Counted from the first letter of the stretch, positions 35,942-38,643 are shown. The stretch: 64,000 nucleotides of DNA from Paralithodes platypus (GCA_032716605.1 CM064539.1:700661-764660), one strand, 5' to 3'. Notes: generated by a model not told the origin, from the sequence alone. Translations and numbers: made by a program.

Positions 35942-37526
35942 CATGATGATGATGATGATGATAAAGATTTTATTCTAGCCTACTGAGCCAGAGGCCACTT
36001 ATAAGGCTAGGAGACCAAGTATGGGAAGCGGAGATGCATGGGTAGGTCAGTTATAATTCATGGAATACATGTATGGCTTGAAGATAGGAATGGAACGGTG
36101 CAAAGGTAAAGGTAGGGGAGTCACAAAGCAATTCGGATATATATATATACAGTATGTAAAAGATATATATATATATATATATACAGTATGTAAAAGAAAG
36201 AGACAAAAGCTAAGTGGAATCATTGCAAGGGATAGTCATGGTCAAGAAATAGAAGATAGTGGATGTCATGGTCAGTAGTAAGGTTTAGGTTGTATATGAT
36301 CATCTGTAAAATTTCCTGTGATGACCTGTTTACATACTGTACCCCTTCTCCCCCTCCAGACACGGTTTGTCAAGCCAGTGTTGCCAGGCCAGACACTAGT
36401 GGTGAGGATGTGGAAGGAAGGTAGTCGCATCTTCTTCACTACCACCGTTAAGGAAACTGGCAAGGAGTGTCTCACTGGTAAGACTATTATAGTTACAATA
36501 TATAATAGGCCAAATAACCAGGCTATTACATGTTATTTGCCTATTTTCATGCTCTGTTTTATCTTATTCTTTTTTCCTTTTTTTCTTAAGAATTTACGAT
36601 ACTGTGAAATTTACTGTTGTAAATTAATATAATATACTTTAGGATCTATGAATAGTTGTGTACTGTCAGCGCTGTGGAATTAGTTGATGTGGAAAACTGA
36701 CATTTATGATCATAGAAATACCGTCTTTTATAATATCGGCAATTATCCTTACCGTGCTGCTTGCAGGTGGGTATGTGGATCTAGTGGAGGGCAGTGGGGT
36801 GGGTGTTCCTGAGAGTGCAGGGGGCGGGGTTGGAGCTGCAATATTCAGAGAGATGGCCTCACGGGTGGCAGCTGACCCTGCCATAGCAGCCAAGGTCAAC
36901 GCAATCTTCCTCTGGAACATCAAGGAGGACAGCCAAGTCACCCAGTGGAGTAAGTTGACCCCTCCAGGACAGTGACGCATTTTTTTCCCGACTAGTATTA
37001 GATAATTTTCATTCAGCCTAGAAATTAGCGTTAATAATCGTTAGGGATGATGATGCCTATTATTTTATTATTTTATTTTTCTGAAAATGTTTCTATAATT
37101 TTTATTCAGCTTAAAAATTGCATTTAGCAAAGTAAGTTGAAATTATAATGCAAAACAAATGTATTCAGCATAGGAAAGTTCAGTACTGTATTGGGTTTGT
37201 AATTTAAAGAGAAATATTAAATTGCCTTGTGGCTATTTTAATGGTTGGAGTATACATTCTTCTTCACCGTTAGCCTTTACTGAAATTCATCCTTGTTCCC
37301 AGCGGTGGACTTGAAGGGCGGCTCTGGTGGCGTCTACGAGGGGCCGCCGCGGGATGGCAAGAAAGCCGACGTAACCCTTACCATCTCGGAGGGTGACCTG
37401 GAGGCACTCACATCGGGCAAGCTGAACCCCCAGGCGGCGTTCATGAAGGGCAAACTCAAGGTCAAGGGCAATGTTATGCTGACTCAGAAGCTACAGGGTT
37501 TACTCAAACCTCAGGCCAAGATGTAA
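982..37526 (+). CDS. HSD17B4: HSD17B4, peroxisomal multifunctional enzyme type 2 (3' part, 13 exons)
   Basis: This enzyme performs the hydratase and D-3-hydroxyacyl-CoA dehydrogenase steps of peroxisomal beta-oxidation. Thirteen exons with GT/AG borders and consistent phases join into about 617 codons ending in TAA, against roughly 621 for the matching part of the 736-residue human protein. Domains in order: the end of the SDR domain, with catalytic YxxxK as NYSAAK split over the first two exons here; a linker; the hydratase-2 domain, with motif [13 protein letters not shown] holding the catalytic Asp and His; and an SCP2 lipid-binding domain. The C-terminal tripeptide AKM fits the PTS1 consensus [SAC][KRH][LM]. 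The first ~115 residues (Rossmann NAD-binding part) lie upstream of the window. Introns carry many LINEs and MITEs. Exons at 982-1126, 1365-1492, 3683-3799, 7228-7382, 23749-23817, 25794-25872, 26404-26564, 31532-31655, 32563-32735, 33502-33678, 36360-36477, 36767-36949, 37303-37526. Confidence 0.96.
1365..1492 (+). CDS. HSD17B4: HSD17B4 exon b (SDR domain)
   Basis: The acceptor is ctccacag and the donor is gtgagt at 1493. It encodes [18 protein letters not shown] and then [20 protein letters not shown]. The Lys of the YxxxK pair is here. It ends with the G of an Asp codon completed in the next exon. Confidence 0.95.
1596..1607. repeat. Stacked heptamer TACAGTACTGTA
   Basis: Palindromic 12-mer in the intron after exon b. 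It is the same stacked form that is proven to be an insertion at other positions in this window (17491, 32414). No comparator copy is available here. Confidence 0.5.
1822..2795. mobile_element. pogo/Tigger-type foldback MITE (P1), TA target site
   Basis: The terminal inverted repeats are CAGTAAAAGTCCGTTAATCC at 1822 and its near complement ending at 2795 (TTAACGGAAGTTTACTG). TA dinucleotides flank both ends (1820-1821, 2796-2797). The inverted symmetry continues inward for hundreds of bases, with arms of about 300 bp around a 2150-2460 core, including a TTCTTCTTCTTC tract mirrored by GAAGAAGAAGAAG. No transposase reading frame is present, so it would depend on a pogo-type transposase supplied elsewhere. 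Ends of the CAG...CTG type and a TA duplication are characteristic of pogo/Tigger elements. Confidence 0.85.
2923..3344. mobile_element. TTAA-flanked MITE, piggyBac type (family M4)
   Basis: Bounded by TTAA at 2919-2922 and 3345-3348 (a second TTAA follows at 3352). The inverted ends resemble TTAACCCTTaaagagcgg and its complement from the right side. The inner part (GCAGATGCTTGATTTATCAT, 3270-3290) recurs in reverse orientation at about 62750. It is non-coding. TTAA target sites with CCC-starting ends are the hallmark of piggyBac elements; family membership is inferred. Confidence 0.65.
3480..3618 (+). repeat. Interspersed repeat N (CACATAGCGATTTTGAT family), partial
   Basis: Shares GTGGATTGTGTTCTTTTATT, then CCACATAGCGATTTTGAT, then TTTTGGTTTGTTTATTTGCA with copies at 23918-24245 (minus), 25935-26262 (plus) and 51966-52062 (plus). 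Superfamily unknown. The longer copies are about 330 bp. Confidence 0.7.
3683..3799 (+). CDS. HSD17B4: HSD17B4 exon c (end of SDR domain)
   Basis: The acceptor is actttacag and the donor is gtgagt at 3800. It encodes [19 protein letters not shown] and then [15 protein letters not shown]. The chosen donor leaves a T that joins TC of the next exon to give Phe, so the junction reads KFRWE; human has KLRWE. Confidence 0.93.
3905..3963 (+). pseudogene. Degenerate duplicate of HSD17B4 exon d, cut by a LINE
   Basis: TGTTGGGAGAACAATGAAGG and the following AAGTGTCGTGATAGT match the start of exon d (7228-7270, CGTTGGGAGAGCACTGAAGG then TGTCGTGATAGT). The similarity stops exactly where a minus-strand LINE begins at 3964. 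The copy lacks the acceptor AG at the matching position, so it is not expected to be spliced in. Confidence 0.75.
3964..5225 (-). mobile_element. RTE-like LINE fragment R1 (endonuclease plus linker)
   Basis: Read on the minus strand it gives the endonuclease motif [20 protein letters not shown] (from 5225), then the [13 protein letters not shown] linker, [19 protein letters not shown] and finally the FNELLN segment. This is the same family as the copies at 40031-42369 and 43590-47425. It is truncated at both ends, has several frame breaks, and is interrupted by a piggyBac-type MITE at 4438-4640. Not functional. Confidence 0.85.
4438..4640. mobile_element. ~200-bp TTAA hairpin MITE (family M3) inside a LINE
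   Basis: The left end is GTAACCCCTTCTGTACCGAC (target TTAA mutated to GTAA) and the right end is CACCGGTACTGAAGGGGTTAA at 4641-4644. The LINE sequence on the two sides is contiguous with the uninterrupted copy near 40290-40330, which fixes the insertion. Inside, TTTAGACGATGTTCAGTTTAA and its partner make a fold-back. It contains TACTGTATACTGTA at 4479-4492. Confidence 0.8.
5615..6507. mobile_element. pogo/Tigger-type MITE (P2), TA target site
   Basis: Perfect inverted ends of at least 20 bp: CAGTAGAGTCTCGCCAATAA at 5615 and its complement ending at 6507. They are flanked by TA at 5613-5614 and 6508-6509. No transposase is seen in the 893 bp; a short proline/threonine-rich reading frame near 6026-6241 has no recognisable domain. 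The ends match the CAG...CTG layout of P1 and P3. Excision would leave TA-CAG-TA or TA-CTG-TA. Confidence 0.88.
6542..7015. mobile_element. TTAA-flanked MITE, piggyBac type (family M2, copy X)
   Basis: Flanked by TTAA at 6538-6541 and 7016-7019. The ends are CCCTTCTTGCCTGGGCTCG and the complement of ACCGGGCAGGAAGGA. Near the right end lies a palindromic block, GGTGTCATTTTAAAATGACA. It aligns along most of its length with copies Y (24277-24757) and Z (24985-25462), sharing CCGAAAAACGTCT and GTTGAGTAGAGCTCT. It has no coding capacity. Confidence 0.82.
7083..7108. repeat. Cluster of TACTGTA-type heptamers
   Basis: The sequence cagtacatgtactgtactgtaca contains overlapping TACTGTA units (TACTGTACTGTA), the stacked form found elsewhere. 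No comparator copy. Confidence 0.5.
7228..7382 (+). CDS. HSD17B4: HSD17B4 exon d (SDR to hydratase linker)
   Basis: The acceptor is ctgtaacag and the donor is gtatgt at 7383. It encodes [17 protein letters not shown], then [18 protein letters not shown], ending NEATAQIVA in phase 0. A degenerate copy of its start lies at 3905-3963. Confidence 0.93.
7530..7915 (-). mobile_element. LINE 3'-terminal fragment (family W)
   Basis: The minus-strand translation gives the conserved C-terminal block of a CR1/Jockey-like reverse transcriptase: [46 protein letters not shown], then [17 protein letters not shown] closely related fragment is at 43090-43455. It is 5'-truncated. Confidence 0.8.
7975..8110 (-). 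mobile_element. LINE 3'-terminal fragment (family S)
   Basis: The minus-strand reading contains [11 protein letters not shown] preceded by a degraded R-K-D-L stretch. This corresponds to the C-terminus of the family S LINE at 34197-34596 ([15 protein letters not shown]). It contains TACAGTA at 8021-8027, in a place where the related copy reads straight through. Confidence 0.6.
8120..8867. other. Intronic sequence with T-rich tracts and a possible hAT-type end
   Basis: Long T runs at about 8128-8140 and 8170-8187. GCAGAGGTGGGCAGG at about 8266 resembles the end of many hAT elements, but I find no matching inverted end, so no element is called. No gene is seen. Confidence 0.35.
8868..9103. repeat. 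Fold-back (hairpin) sequence
   Basis: AAGTTTAACTGTTTAAGTTT, CAGTTTCTG and ATTCTTTATGTCATATCA (8870-8928) are mirrored by TGATATGACATAAAGAAT, CAGAAACTGAG and GAAACTTAAACAGTTAAACTT (9045-9103). Between the arms, a roughly 50-bp unit CAATGATATCAATCATATCA is tandemly duplicated. It could be a hairpin MITE; no target duplication was identified. Confidence 0.7.
10038..10762 (+). mobile_element. Tigger (pogo superfamily) element remnant (P3)
   Basis: The ends CAGTCATGACCCCAATACAC at 10038 and its partner ending at 10762 (GGGGGTCCTGACTG) are inverted repeats with small differences. They are flanked by TA at 10036-10037 and 10763-10764. The element is 725 bp and retains a transposase N-terminus at 10373. 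It is inserted in LINE family T. It is the only one of the three pogo-type elements here with recognisable transposase sequence, so it anchors the superfamily call. Confidence 0.88.
10373..10545 (+). pseudogene. Tigger transposase N-terminal fragment (CENP-B-type HTH)
   Basis: It starts [19 protein letters not shown], then [14 protein letters not shown], a stop at 10472-10474, then TVRTIW in the same frame. This matches the first helix-turn-helix of pogo/Tigger and CENP-B proteins (pattern K-x-T-x-K-x-K-x-E-V-L-x-R ... A-I-G ... STVRTI). A few residues before GLSE appear to be deleted. The DDE domain is absent, so it cannot transpose by itself. Confidence 0.85.
10943..11318. mobile_element. 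TTAA-flanked fold-back MITE (family M1, copy a)
   Basis: Left flank TTAA at 10939-10942; right flank ATAA (decayed TTAA) at 11319-11322. The ends are GGGGGTCCACTTCGC and the complement of GCGAGGTGGGCTCCC. Long arms fold back: GGCTTGTATCCATTCGGCCC at about 10996 pairs with GGGGCCGAATGGATACAAGC near 11255, and TGGCGAGCGATAACGAGCC pairs with GGCTCGTTACCGCTCGCCA. A second full copy is at 53271-53654. Inserted in LINE family T. Confidence 0.82.
11775..12015 (+). repeat. Two-unit imperfect tandem repeat (~90 bp)
   Basis: Unit 1 (from about 11813) and unit 2 (from about 11909) share AACTTGTAA, ATACT-TATAAGGATGACTG, GATTAGA-AAGATA and TTTGGATG/GTGGATG. At the same TA position unit 1 has TACAGTA (11851-11857) and unit 2 has TACCGGTA (11949-11956), which suggests two independent small insertions. 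Confidence 0.65.
12070..12871 (-). mobile_element. RTE-like LINE fragment R2 (reverse transcriptase 3' end)
   Basis: The minus strand encodes [20 protein letters not shown], then [19 protein letters not shown], the [20 protein letters not shown] segment and, after a frame break, [20 protein letters not shown]. It ends in the family 3' sequence GGCCACCCCTTCGGGGATCA and an ATAG-type tail, read as (ATCT)n at 12072-12088 on the plus strand. It is 5'-truncated at about 12871, next to an M3 half-element. Confidence 0.88.
12872..12939. mobile_element. Right half of an M3 TTAA MITE
   Basis: ATCATCTAAATGTAGCTGAA then CTCCGGTATAGAAGGGG and TTAA at 12940-12943 match the right half of the M3 copy at 52948-53150. 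The left half is missing. Confidence 0.7.
12944..14958. other. Intronic sequence, mostly unassigned
   Basis: No host exon is seen. At about 13660-13976 there is a probable M2-related TTAA element: the right end CACCCGGCCTTAGGGG precedes TTAA at 13977-13980, and a near-direct repeat of TGACACCATATAGCGTCACCC lies just inside. The left boundary is unclear. The remainder (14000-14958) holds no recognisable gene or repeat. Confidence 0.4.
14959..15540 (+). other. Pro/Ser-rich open stretch upstream of a LINE
   Basis: A plus-strand frame at 14959-15189 contains a repeated acidic/Pro motif ([13 protein letters not shown], then [13 protein letters not shown]), and 15195-15398 continues with [10 protein letters not shown] and [10 protein letters not shown]. 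It may be an ORF1-like region of the LINE that starts being recognisable at 15541, but no domain can be named. Confidence 0.3.
15845..17191. mobile_element. 1347-bp inverted-repeat DNA transposon, superfamily unknown
   Basis: The ends TGTAAGCTCCGCCCCCTTCC (15845) and the complement of GGAAAGGGGCGGGGCTTACA (ending 17191) are inverted. Identical 8-bp flanks GATATATC lie at 15837-15844 and 17192-17199, and the host LINE resumes beyond them. Because the flank is a palindrome, the true target duplication could be 8, 6, 4 or 2 bp. An open minus-strand frame at 16654-17019 (121 residues) has hydrophobic stretches but no domain I recognise. It contains a (GA)n tract near 16625. Confidence 0.8.
17491..17502. 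repeat. Stacked TA insert (TACAGTACTGTA) disrupting a LINE frame
   Basis: The family pattern is [19 protein letters not shown] in other copies. Here the frame reads [12 protein letters not shown] and breaks. Dropping the 10 bases after the first TA restores continuity into [10 protein letters not shown] in one frame, aligned with [10 protein letters not shown] and [10 protein letters not shown] of two other LINE copies in the window. Confidence 0.85.
18117..18140. repeat. (GAT)n microsatellite, LINE tail
   Basis: Run of GAT repeats directly after the 3' end of LINE family S. Confidence 0.9.
18445..18789 (-). mobile_element. LINE family U, 3' fragment (copy A)
   Basis: The minus strand reads [40 protein letters not shown], then [10 protein letters not shown], after which homology ends. 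It sits directly behind the (AAC)n tail of copy B, head to tail. It carries the 17-bp stack TACAGTACTGTACTGTA at 18704-18720, absent from copy B. Confidence 0.8.
18704..18720. repeat. Triple stacked TA insert (TACAGTACTGTACTGTA)
   Basis: The tandem neighbour (copy B, 19231-19241) has a simple TA at the aligned position. In translation copy A reads [15 protein letters not shown] where copy B reads [10 protein letters not shown]: exactly five extra residues, or 15 bp, which is three 5-bp steps. Confidence 0.85.
18790..19290 (-). mobile_element. LINE family U, 3' end with CCHC knuckle (copy B)
   Basis: The minus strand encodes [31 protein letters not shown], then a zinc knuckle [18 protein letters not shown] (C-x2-C-x8-H...C), then [12 protein letters not shown], a stop and an (AAC)n tail (read as GTT repeats at 18790-18814). 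The 5' continuation is displaced to 23189-23225 by the CR1-like insertion. The last ~60 bp before the tail are shared with the short element at 28435-28866. Confidence 0.85.
19365..21296 (-). CDS. CR1-like reverse transcriptase (643 codons, open)
   Basis: Copies the element RNA at a nicked genomic target (target-primed reverse transcription). Motifs in order: [46 protein letters not shown], motif [37 protein letters not shown], catalytic FADDVKI, then the thumb [20 protein letters not shown] and the terminal block [16 protein letters not shown]. Both palm Asp pairs are present and the frame is open to the TAA at 19365. The upstream endonuclease is in a different frame because of a 5-bp insert at 21334-21340, so the true polyprotein start is further upstream (about 22500) and the Met at 21296 is only the first in-frame Met. 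Confidence 0.92.
   Translation of the reverse strand: MFVPRYKTENFTKQKDWFNLKCKRALGRRDAAWARLRRRNTESNRNKYKQERNRYVNIIRQVKMNYEKNIVNKCESDPRLFYKYINSKLKVKKQITKLRVDARTYENVSDMCEVMNNKLGSVFTREEGFDEPQAGVLESGLSKIEITRDELLSAMRGLEVRKAMGPDEVSAWVLKECAEQLVEPVRDIIQASLDKGQVPVEWKRANIIPIYKNGNPEDPLNYRPVSLTSIVCKICEKLIRKRWMKMLERKKIITPKQFGFREGTSCVTSLLCYYSRVIDVLQERGGWVDCVYLDLSKAFDKVPHKRLLSKLETLGCVRGSLLKWMESYLTDREMRTNIRGTYSSWRKVESGVPQGSVLAPLMFLMYVNDLPIGINSYMSMFADDVKIMRQITNKSSCEELQGDLDKIYEWSTKWKMRFNISKCHVINMGRSVNRPNWEYRMGDNKISKAEKEKDLGLIIQDNLSPEKHINKLFSGMYAMAGNMKVALNYLDETMVAKIMKSMIRPRLEYAAVVWSPHLKKHIHKLERIQRAVTRLVPSLRELPYEGRLDKLNLPSLKERRERGDMIMMYKCTRGLERLDREDILIMDTGITRGHSYKVKRPTCKNDIRKFSFPYRCIDKWNGLEEEVVGARNIHIFKKKLDKK
21305..22495 (-). 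pseudogene. CR1-like endonuclease domain, frame-disrupted
   Basis: The minus-strand frame reads [20 protein letters not shown] and [10 protein letters not shown], a TAG at about 22058, then in the same frame [20 protein letters not shown], the catalytic region [32 protein letters not shown] and [12 protein letters not shown]. All expected endonuclease motifs (N, E, GDFN, SDH) are visible. It loses frame at 21334-21340, just before the reverse transcriptase. One stop and one 5-bp insert separate it from an intact ORF2. Confidence 0.88.
21334..21340. repeat. TACAGTA insert that splits CR1 ORF2
   Basis: Endonuclease and reverse transcriptase frames differ by 2 modulo 3, as a 5-bp insertion would cause. 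Treating TACAGTA as TA plus 5 bp lets the endonuclease frame (ending DVQGKY) run directly into the frame that reads [20 protein letters not shown]. Confidence 0.85.
22279..23184 (-). CDS. CR1-like ORF1 protein (coiled coil plus RNA-binding-like region)
   Basis: 301 codons. Residues ~10-110 are strongly charged and heptad-like ([36 protein letters not shown]), which suggests a coiled coil. A following segment ([37 protein letters not shown]) resembles the RRM-like fold of LINE ORF1 proteins, which bind element RNA. The last part is basic and low in complexity and overlaps the start of the ORF2 frame. The Met at 23184 is just inside the 5' edge of the element. Confidence 0.75.
   Translation of the reverse strand: MDRPRPVSDSLEAVMARVDELASENVALKAQLKEYEGHLSEEVKGISEVKNEWTRVESATMVALEEIVKEQKEEREKEKKEFEKNVVQVLKKKEKVVRETIDRGKCVVIFGDVEEHLADMKVRKERDVVKVKGILDYLDEGYGWVKELEEVRRLGIYKKGEMRPLRVELKFRSTAEAVANVSWKLNSTELNHIRVKKDLSVEEREQLRELQAKADEENGKLSEEQKKKFFWRIREGQVRKWYIRSHQEPKVRGVIGKETERQVRSQSKETEREIMQGAGDRRESQDVVERVEQREREGGGE
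23189..23228 (-). mobile_element. LINE family U copy B, displaced 5' continuation
   Basis: TGGGTGTGTTGCCATGTAG at about 23191 continues the sequence broken at 19290. Copy A (18760-18790) reads the two parts without interruption as GGTGTCTGGGTGTTCTGCCA. Confidence 0.75.
23749..23817 (+). CDS. HSD17B4: HSD17B4 exon e (linker)
   Basis: The acceptor is atccctag and the donor is gtgagt at 23818. The 23 codons read [20 protein letters not shown] then SGP. This is low-complexity linker between the SDR and hydratase domains. Phases 0 and 0 fit both neighbours. Confidence 0.85.
23835..23905. repeat. (TA)n tract with embedded TACAGTA/TACTGTA
   Basis: TA repeats are interrupted by TACAGTATACTGTA and further TACTGTA units. 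Interruptions of exactly this type also occur in the (TA)n tract at 35817-35936. Confidence 0.7.
23918..24245 (-). repeat. Interspersed repeat N, near full copy (minus)
   Basis: About 330 bp, the reverse complement of 25935-26262: ATCAAAATCGCTATGTGGAA, AAGAACACAATCCACCACAT, GTGTACATTACTACATGAGC, ATAACAACGCACTATCGTCA. With its inverted partner it brackets exon f. Confidence 0.85.
24277..24757. mobile_element. TTAA-flanked MITE (family M2, copy Y)
   Basis: TTAA at 24273-24276 and 24758-24761. The ends are CCCTCCTGGCCCGGGCTAG and the complement of ACACCCGGGGAGGAAGGG. It shares with copies X and Z the blocks GTAGACTGGCGTTGAGTAGA and GTCAACTGGTTCAGTTGTGA. Non-coding. Confidence 0.85.
24985..25462. 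mobile_element. TTAA-flanked MITE (family M2, copy Z)
   Basis: TTAA at 24981-24984 and 25463-25466. The ends are CCCTTCCGCCCCGGCTACG and the complement of CCAGCCGGGTTTGAAGGG. It is more diverged than copy Y but collinear with it. It lies 220 bp from copy Y in the same intron. Confidence 0.82.
25794..25872 (+). CDS. HSD17B4: HSD17B4 exon f (start of hydratase-2 domain)
   Basis: The acceptor is ttccctcag and the donor is gtatcg at 25873. It encodes SVGVSL-like linker ([19 protein letters not shown]) and AILYALG, which aligns with the human PFSYAYTELEAIMYALG region. It ends with a G completed by the next exon (Val). Confidence 0.92.
25935..26262 (+). repeat. Interspersed repeat N, near full copy (plus)
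   Basis: Inverted partner of 23918-24245, 62 bp downstream of exon f. It has GATGGTGCGTTGTTATATGT, GTACACCCTATGTGGTGGAT, CCACATAGCGATTTTGATAA and TTTGCAAGTTTTACATTTTA. No open frame. Confidence 0.85.
26404..26564 (+). CDS. HSD17B4: HSD17B4 exon g (hydratase-2 domain)
   Basis: The acceptor is ttgtcag and the donor is gtgggt at 26565. It encodes [39 protein letters not shown] and [13 protein letters not shown], phase 0 at the end. It aligns with the human FIYEGSSDFSCLPTFGVI region. Confidence 0.95.
26760..27110 (-). mobile_element. LINE C-terminal fragment with zinc-knuckle block
   Basis: The minus strand reads [20 protein letters not shown], then [20 protein letters not shown], then [18 protein letters not shown]. 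The C-x-C-C ... EH ... CP arrangement is typical of the region after RNase H in I/Jockey-type LINEs. Continuation toward 27700 is decayed. Confidence 0.7.
27111..27714. other. Intronic GT-rich sequence, probably decayed LINE
   Basis: T/G-rich sequence running between the LINE C-terminal fragment at 26760-27110 and the R3 tail. I see no open frame and no clear border. It contains TACTGTA near 27463. Confidence 0.35.
27715..27838 (+). mobile_element. RTE-like LINE 3' end only (R3)
   Basis: GGGGAGGGGCGTCGACTGAC, ACAGAGGTGCATGGGG, TTCGGGGATCACGGCGTCAG and an ATAG tail match the ends of R2 and R4. Strongly 5'-truncated. Confidence 0.85.
28168..28212. repeat. (TATC)n microsatellite with two TACTGTA interruptions
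   Basis: Tetramer run TATCTATCTATC is broken at 28182-28188 and 28203-28209 where TATC becomes TACTGTATC, i.e. CTGTA added after a TA each time. Confidence 0.85.
28435..28866 (+). mobile_element. Short interspersed element V with LINE-U-like 3' end
   Basis: About 430 bp, repeated in reverse at 38228-38643 along its whole length (GGTGATGGGCTGGTCTATCA to (AAC)n). The final ~60 bp (GGGGCTGTTCGGCCAGGCAG then CTTGGGGAACAAC) match the 3' end of LINE U copy B. No polymerase III A/B boxes were recognised at the 5' end and no coding frame, so it may be a SINE or an internally deleted LINE derivative. Confidence 0.8.
28870..31531. other. Intron with no confident element
   Basis: 2.6 kb without a host exon. 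GTTTTGCTG-TA-CTGTA at 29391-29406 looks like one end of a pogo-type element plus an adjacent footprint, but the opposite end was not found. The interval 29900-31200 has some LTR-like traits (a TATATAA near 30975, AATAAA-type signals near 30060 and 31097, moderately GC-rich blocks), yet neither end nor coding region could be fixed. Confidence 0.3.
31532..31655 (+). CDS. HSD17B4: HSD17B4 exon h (hydratase-2 domain)
   Basis: The acceptor is atgttccag and the donor is gtaaat at 31656. It encodes [33 protein letters not shown] and SGAVMIMD. It leaves an A that joins CC of the next exon (Thr). It aligns with human VLHGEQYLELYKPLP and DKGSGVVIIMD. Confidence 0.95.
32371..32470. repeat. Tandem 43-bp repeat, second unit carrying a stacked TA insert
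   Basis: Unit 1 (32371-32413) starts TACTTAGAGGGTTGTATAAC. Unit 2 has the same start preceded by ten extra bases, reading TACAGTACTGTACTTAGAGG (32414 onward). Otherwise the units differ by about one base. Confidence 0.9.
32563..32735 (+). CDS. HSD17B4: HSD17B4 exon i (hydratase-2 domain)
   Basis: The acceptor is cattttcag and the donor is gtaaga at 32736. It encodes [40 protein letters not shown] and [10 protein letters not shown], ending in phase 0. It matches the human FSLFLVGSGGFGGKR area. Confidence 0.95.
33502..33678 (+). CDS. HSD17B4: HSD17B4 exon j (hydratase-2 catalytic motif)
   Basis: The acceptor is ctctaacag and the donor is gtggga at 33679. It encodes [20 protein letters not shown], then [20 protein letters not shown] and [18 protein letters not shown] holds the catalytic Asp and His of hydratase-2 enzymes. 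The exon is 59 codons, phase 0 both sides, so duplication or skipping would keep frame. A decayed duplicate lies about 550 bp downstream. Confidence 0.97.
34058..34196 (+). pseudogene. Decayed duplicate of HSD17B4 exon j, 5' part
   Basis: CCCTACATATTTAC, ACTGCCATGGGAAGGTTTGC, CCAGCCTATCCTTCTGG, TATGGAGTCACTGCA and TACTGTAATGGAG follow exon j closely but with lost codons ([13 protein letters not shown] against [13 protein letters not shown]). Interrupted by a LINE at 34197; the remainder is at 34597-34650. Confidence 0.85.
34197..34596 (+). mobile_element. LINE family S 3' end inserted in the pseudo-exon
   Basis: Encodes [60 protein letters not shown] and [14 protein letters not shown], then a stop and an (ATGT)n tail at about 34583-34595. 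5'-truncated. It splits the exon j duplicate. Confidence 0.85.
34597..34650 (+). pseudogene. Decayed duplicate of HSD17B4 exon j, 3' part
   Basis: CTCCTATGTTTAAGGCTATT then AAGGTAGGATAGTAAAGTAC matches the end of exon j and its donor (CTTCAAATTTTAAATCTGTG then AAGGTGGGACAGTAAATATA), including the first bases of the intron. Confidence 0.8.
34660..35142 (+). mobile_element. LINE family S reverse transcriptase fragment
   Basis: Frames read [18 protein letters not shown], then [40 protein letters not shown] and [18 protein letters not shown], with frame breaks after that. Cut at 35142 by a CR1-like fragment. Confidence 0.82.
35143..35757 (-). mobile_element. CR1-like 3' fragment (same family as 19291-23188)
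   Basis: The minus strand reads [40 protein letters not shown] and [20 protein letters not shown], nearly identical to the larger copy. It ends with the same TAGGTAAA-type 3' repeats and is 5'-truncated. Inserted in LINE family S. Confidence 0.92.
35817..35936. repeat. Long (TA)n microsatellite with TACTGTA and TACAGTA
   Basis: Roughly 120 bp of TA repeats, interrupted by TACTGTA (about 35853) and TACAGTA (about 35873). Confidence 0.85.
36134..36196. repeat. Short tandem duplication ATATATACAGTATGTAAAAG
   Basis: Two units of ATATATATACAGTATGTAAA are separated by (TA)n. Both contain TACAGTA. Confidence 0.75.
36360..36477 (+). CDS. HSD17B4: HSD17B4 exon k (end of hydratase-2 domain)
   Basis: The acceptor is ccctccag and the donor is gtaaga at 36478. 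It encodes [20 protein letters not shown], then [19 protein letters not shown], with G completed in the next exon. It matches human ARFAKPVYPGQTL and MWKEGNRIHF. Confidence 0.95.
36767..36949 (+). CDS. HSD17B4: HSD17B4 exon l (linker and start of SCP2 domain)
   Basis: The acceptor is ctgcttgcag and the donor is gtaagt at 36950. It encodes [20 protein letters not shown], then [20 protein letters not shown] and [15 protein letters not shown]. The SCP2 part starts near FREMASR. Confidence 0.95.
37303..37526 (+). CDS. HSD17B4: HSD17B4 last exon m (SCP2 domain, PTS1)
   Basis: The acceptor is gttcccag. It encodes [60 protein letters not shown] and [12 protein letters not shown], then TAA at 37524-37526. 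The C-terminal AKM is a permitted but less common PTS1; human ends AKL. Confidence 0.97.
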
Positions 37527-38097
37527 TAAGGAAGTTATGTTATGTAGAGCCTTAACATAACTGTGTGATGAGGTTAATGAGGGCAGGGAGGATGGAGGTA
37601 ACGAGAGAAAGTGAGAAAGAGTCAGAGGGGGAGTAAGCTCAAGTCAAGAGGAGAAAGCAGGAAGAAGGAAATTGAGGAATCATAATCAAGATTATATACC
37701 AAAACTCCTCTCTTCCAGATTAATCAAGGGACAATCCTGTCAGAAATTATTGTGAGACACCTTAGTCGTTCATTGTCTTAGCCTTTTACCTTGATCGTTC
37801 AGGACTTGTCAGAAAGAGAGAGGTGAAGCCTGGAACAAATATCATTGTATATCATTGTATATTTGACTCTGTGATACTGTGATAATGCATCTGCCTCTAA
37901 AGTGCTCATTTGGGATCGGCATAAAAGTTCCATCTATCCATATATTATAGTACCATCATTTCCAATAGCTAAGCTTCAATATTATGGGCTTCCAAAGTCT
38001 ATATGTTGATCAGTGCGGTATTTTGGTTTCATTTGTATGTTCTTTACCATATGGTAAAAGTAACATTAAATATTATGAACCAAGAGGTATTGTAGAT

Positions 38098-38103
38098 AAT
38101 AAA
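38098..38103 (+). promoter_or_regulatory. Candidate HSD17B4 polyadenylation signal
   Basis: AATAAA about 570 bp after the stop codon, followed by a T-rich stretch. It is the first canonical hexamer I noticed downstream. 3' end data would be needed to confirm it. Confidence 0.45.
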
Positions 38104-38227
38104 ATAATGTACAATATGGAGTAGGTGCATATTTAGATGTGTAATTTTTGACTAAGTTAACGCAATAATTTAATAATTCTTTATACAGTATATGGATAAT
38201 GGGAACTCTAGATTGTATATTTTATGG

Positions 38228-38230
38228 TAA

Positions 38231-38263
<33 letters not shown>

Positions 38264-38643
38264 CCCCAAGCTGCCTGGCCGAACAGCCCCAAGGCCCCGA
38301 GCAAGGCCAAGGCCATAACAGAGCGCCCCCACAGAACCCTCCCTGCCGACCACAATAAAGCCTGGAGTGACCGAAGCCACTCCATGGCGGGGAGCTGAGG
38401 AGGGAGCGGAAATGCCTGGGAAACCAAAGCCCCACCCAGGTCCCTGTGACCCTCAGCAATTATGAAGAGAAAGTTGAGGGGCAAAGGAAAAAATGTGACG
38501 CTTTGGCTTCCAATCTTGGTAGAGTGGGAAGAGATGCCGTCACTTGAGATCTAGAAAATATATAAGTAAAAGGAACAGTCAGAGTGAGCTATGGGTATGG
38601 CAGAGATCGCTCAGTTCTCACTCTGATAGACCAGCCCATCACC
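38228..38643 (-). mobile_element. Short interspersed element V (minus copy)
   Basis: Full-length reverse copy of 28435-28866. The tail reads as GTT repeats at 38231-38261, then CCCCAAGCTGCCTGGCCGAA, and the 5' end reads GACCAGCCCATCACC near 38643. Confidence 0.85.
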
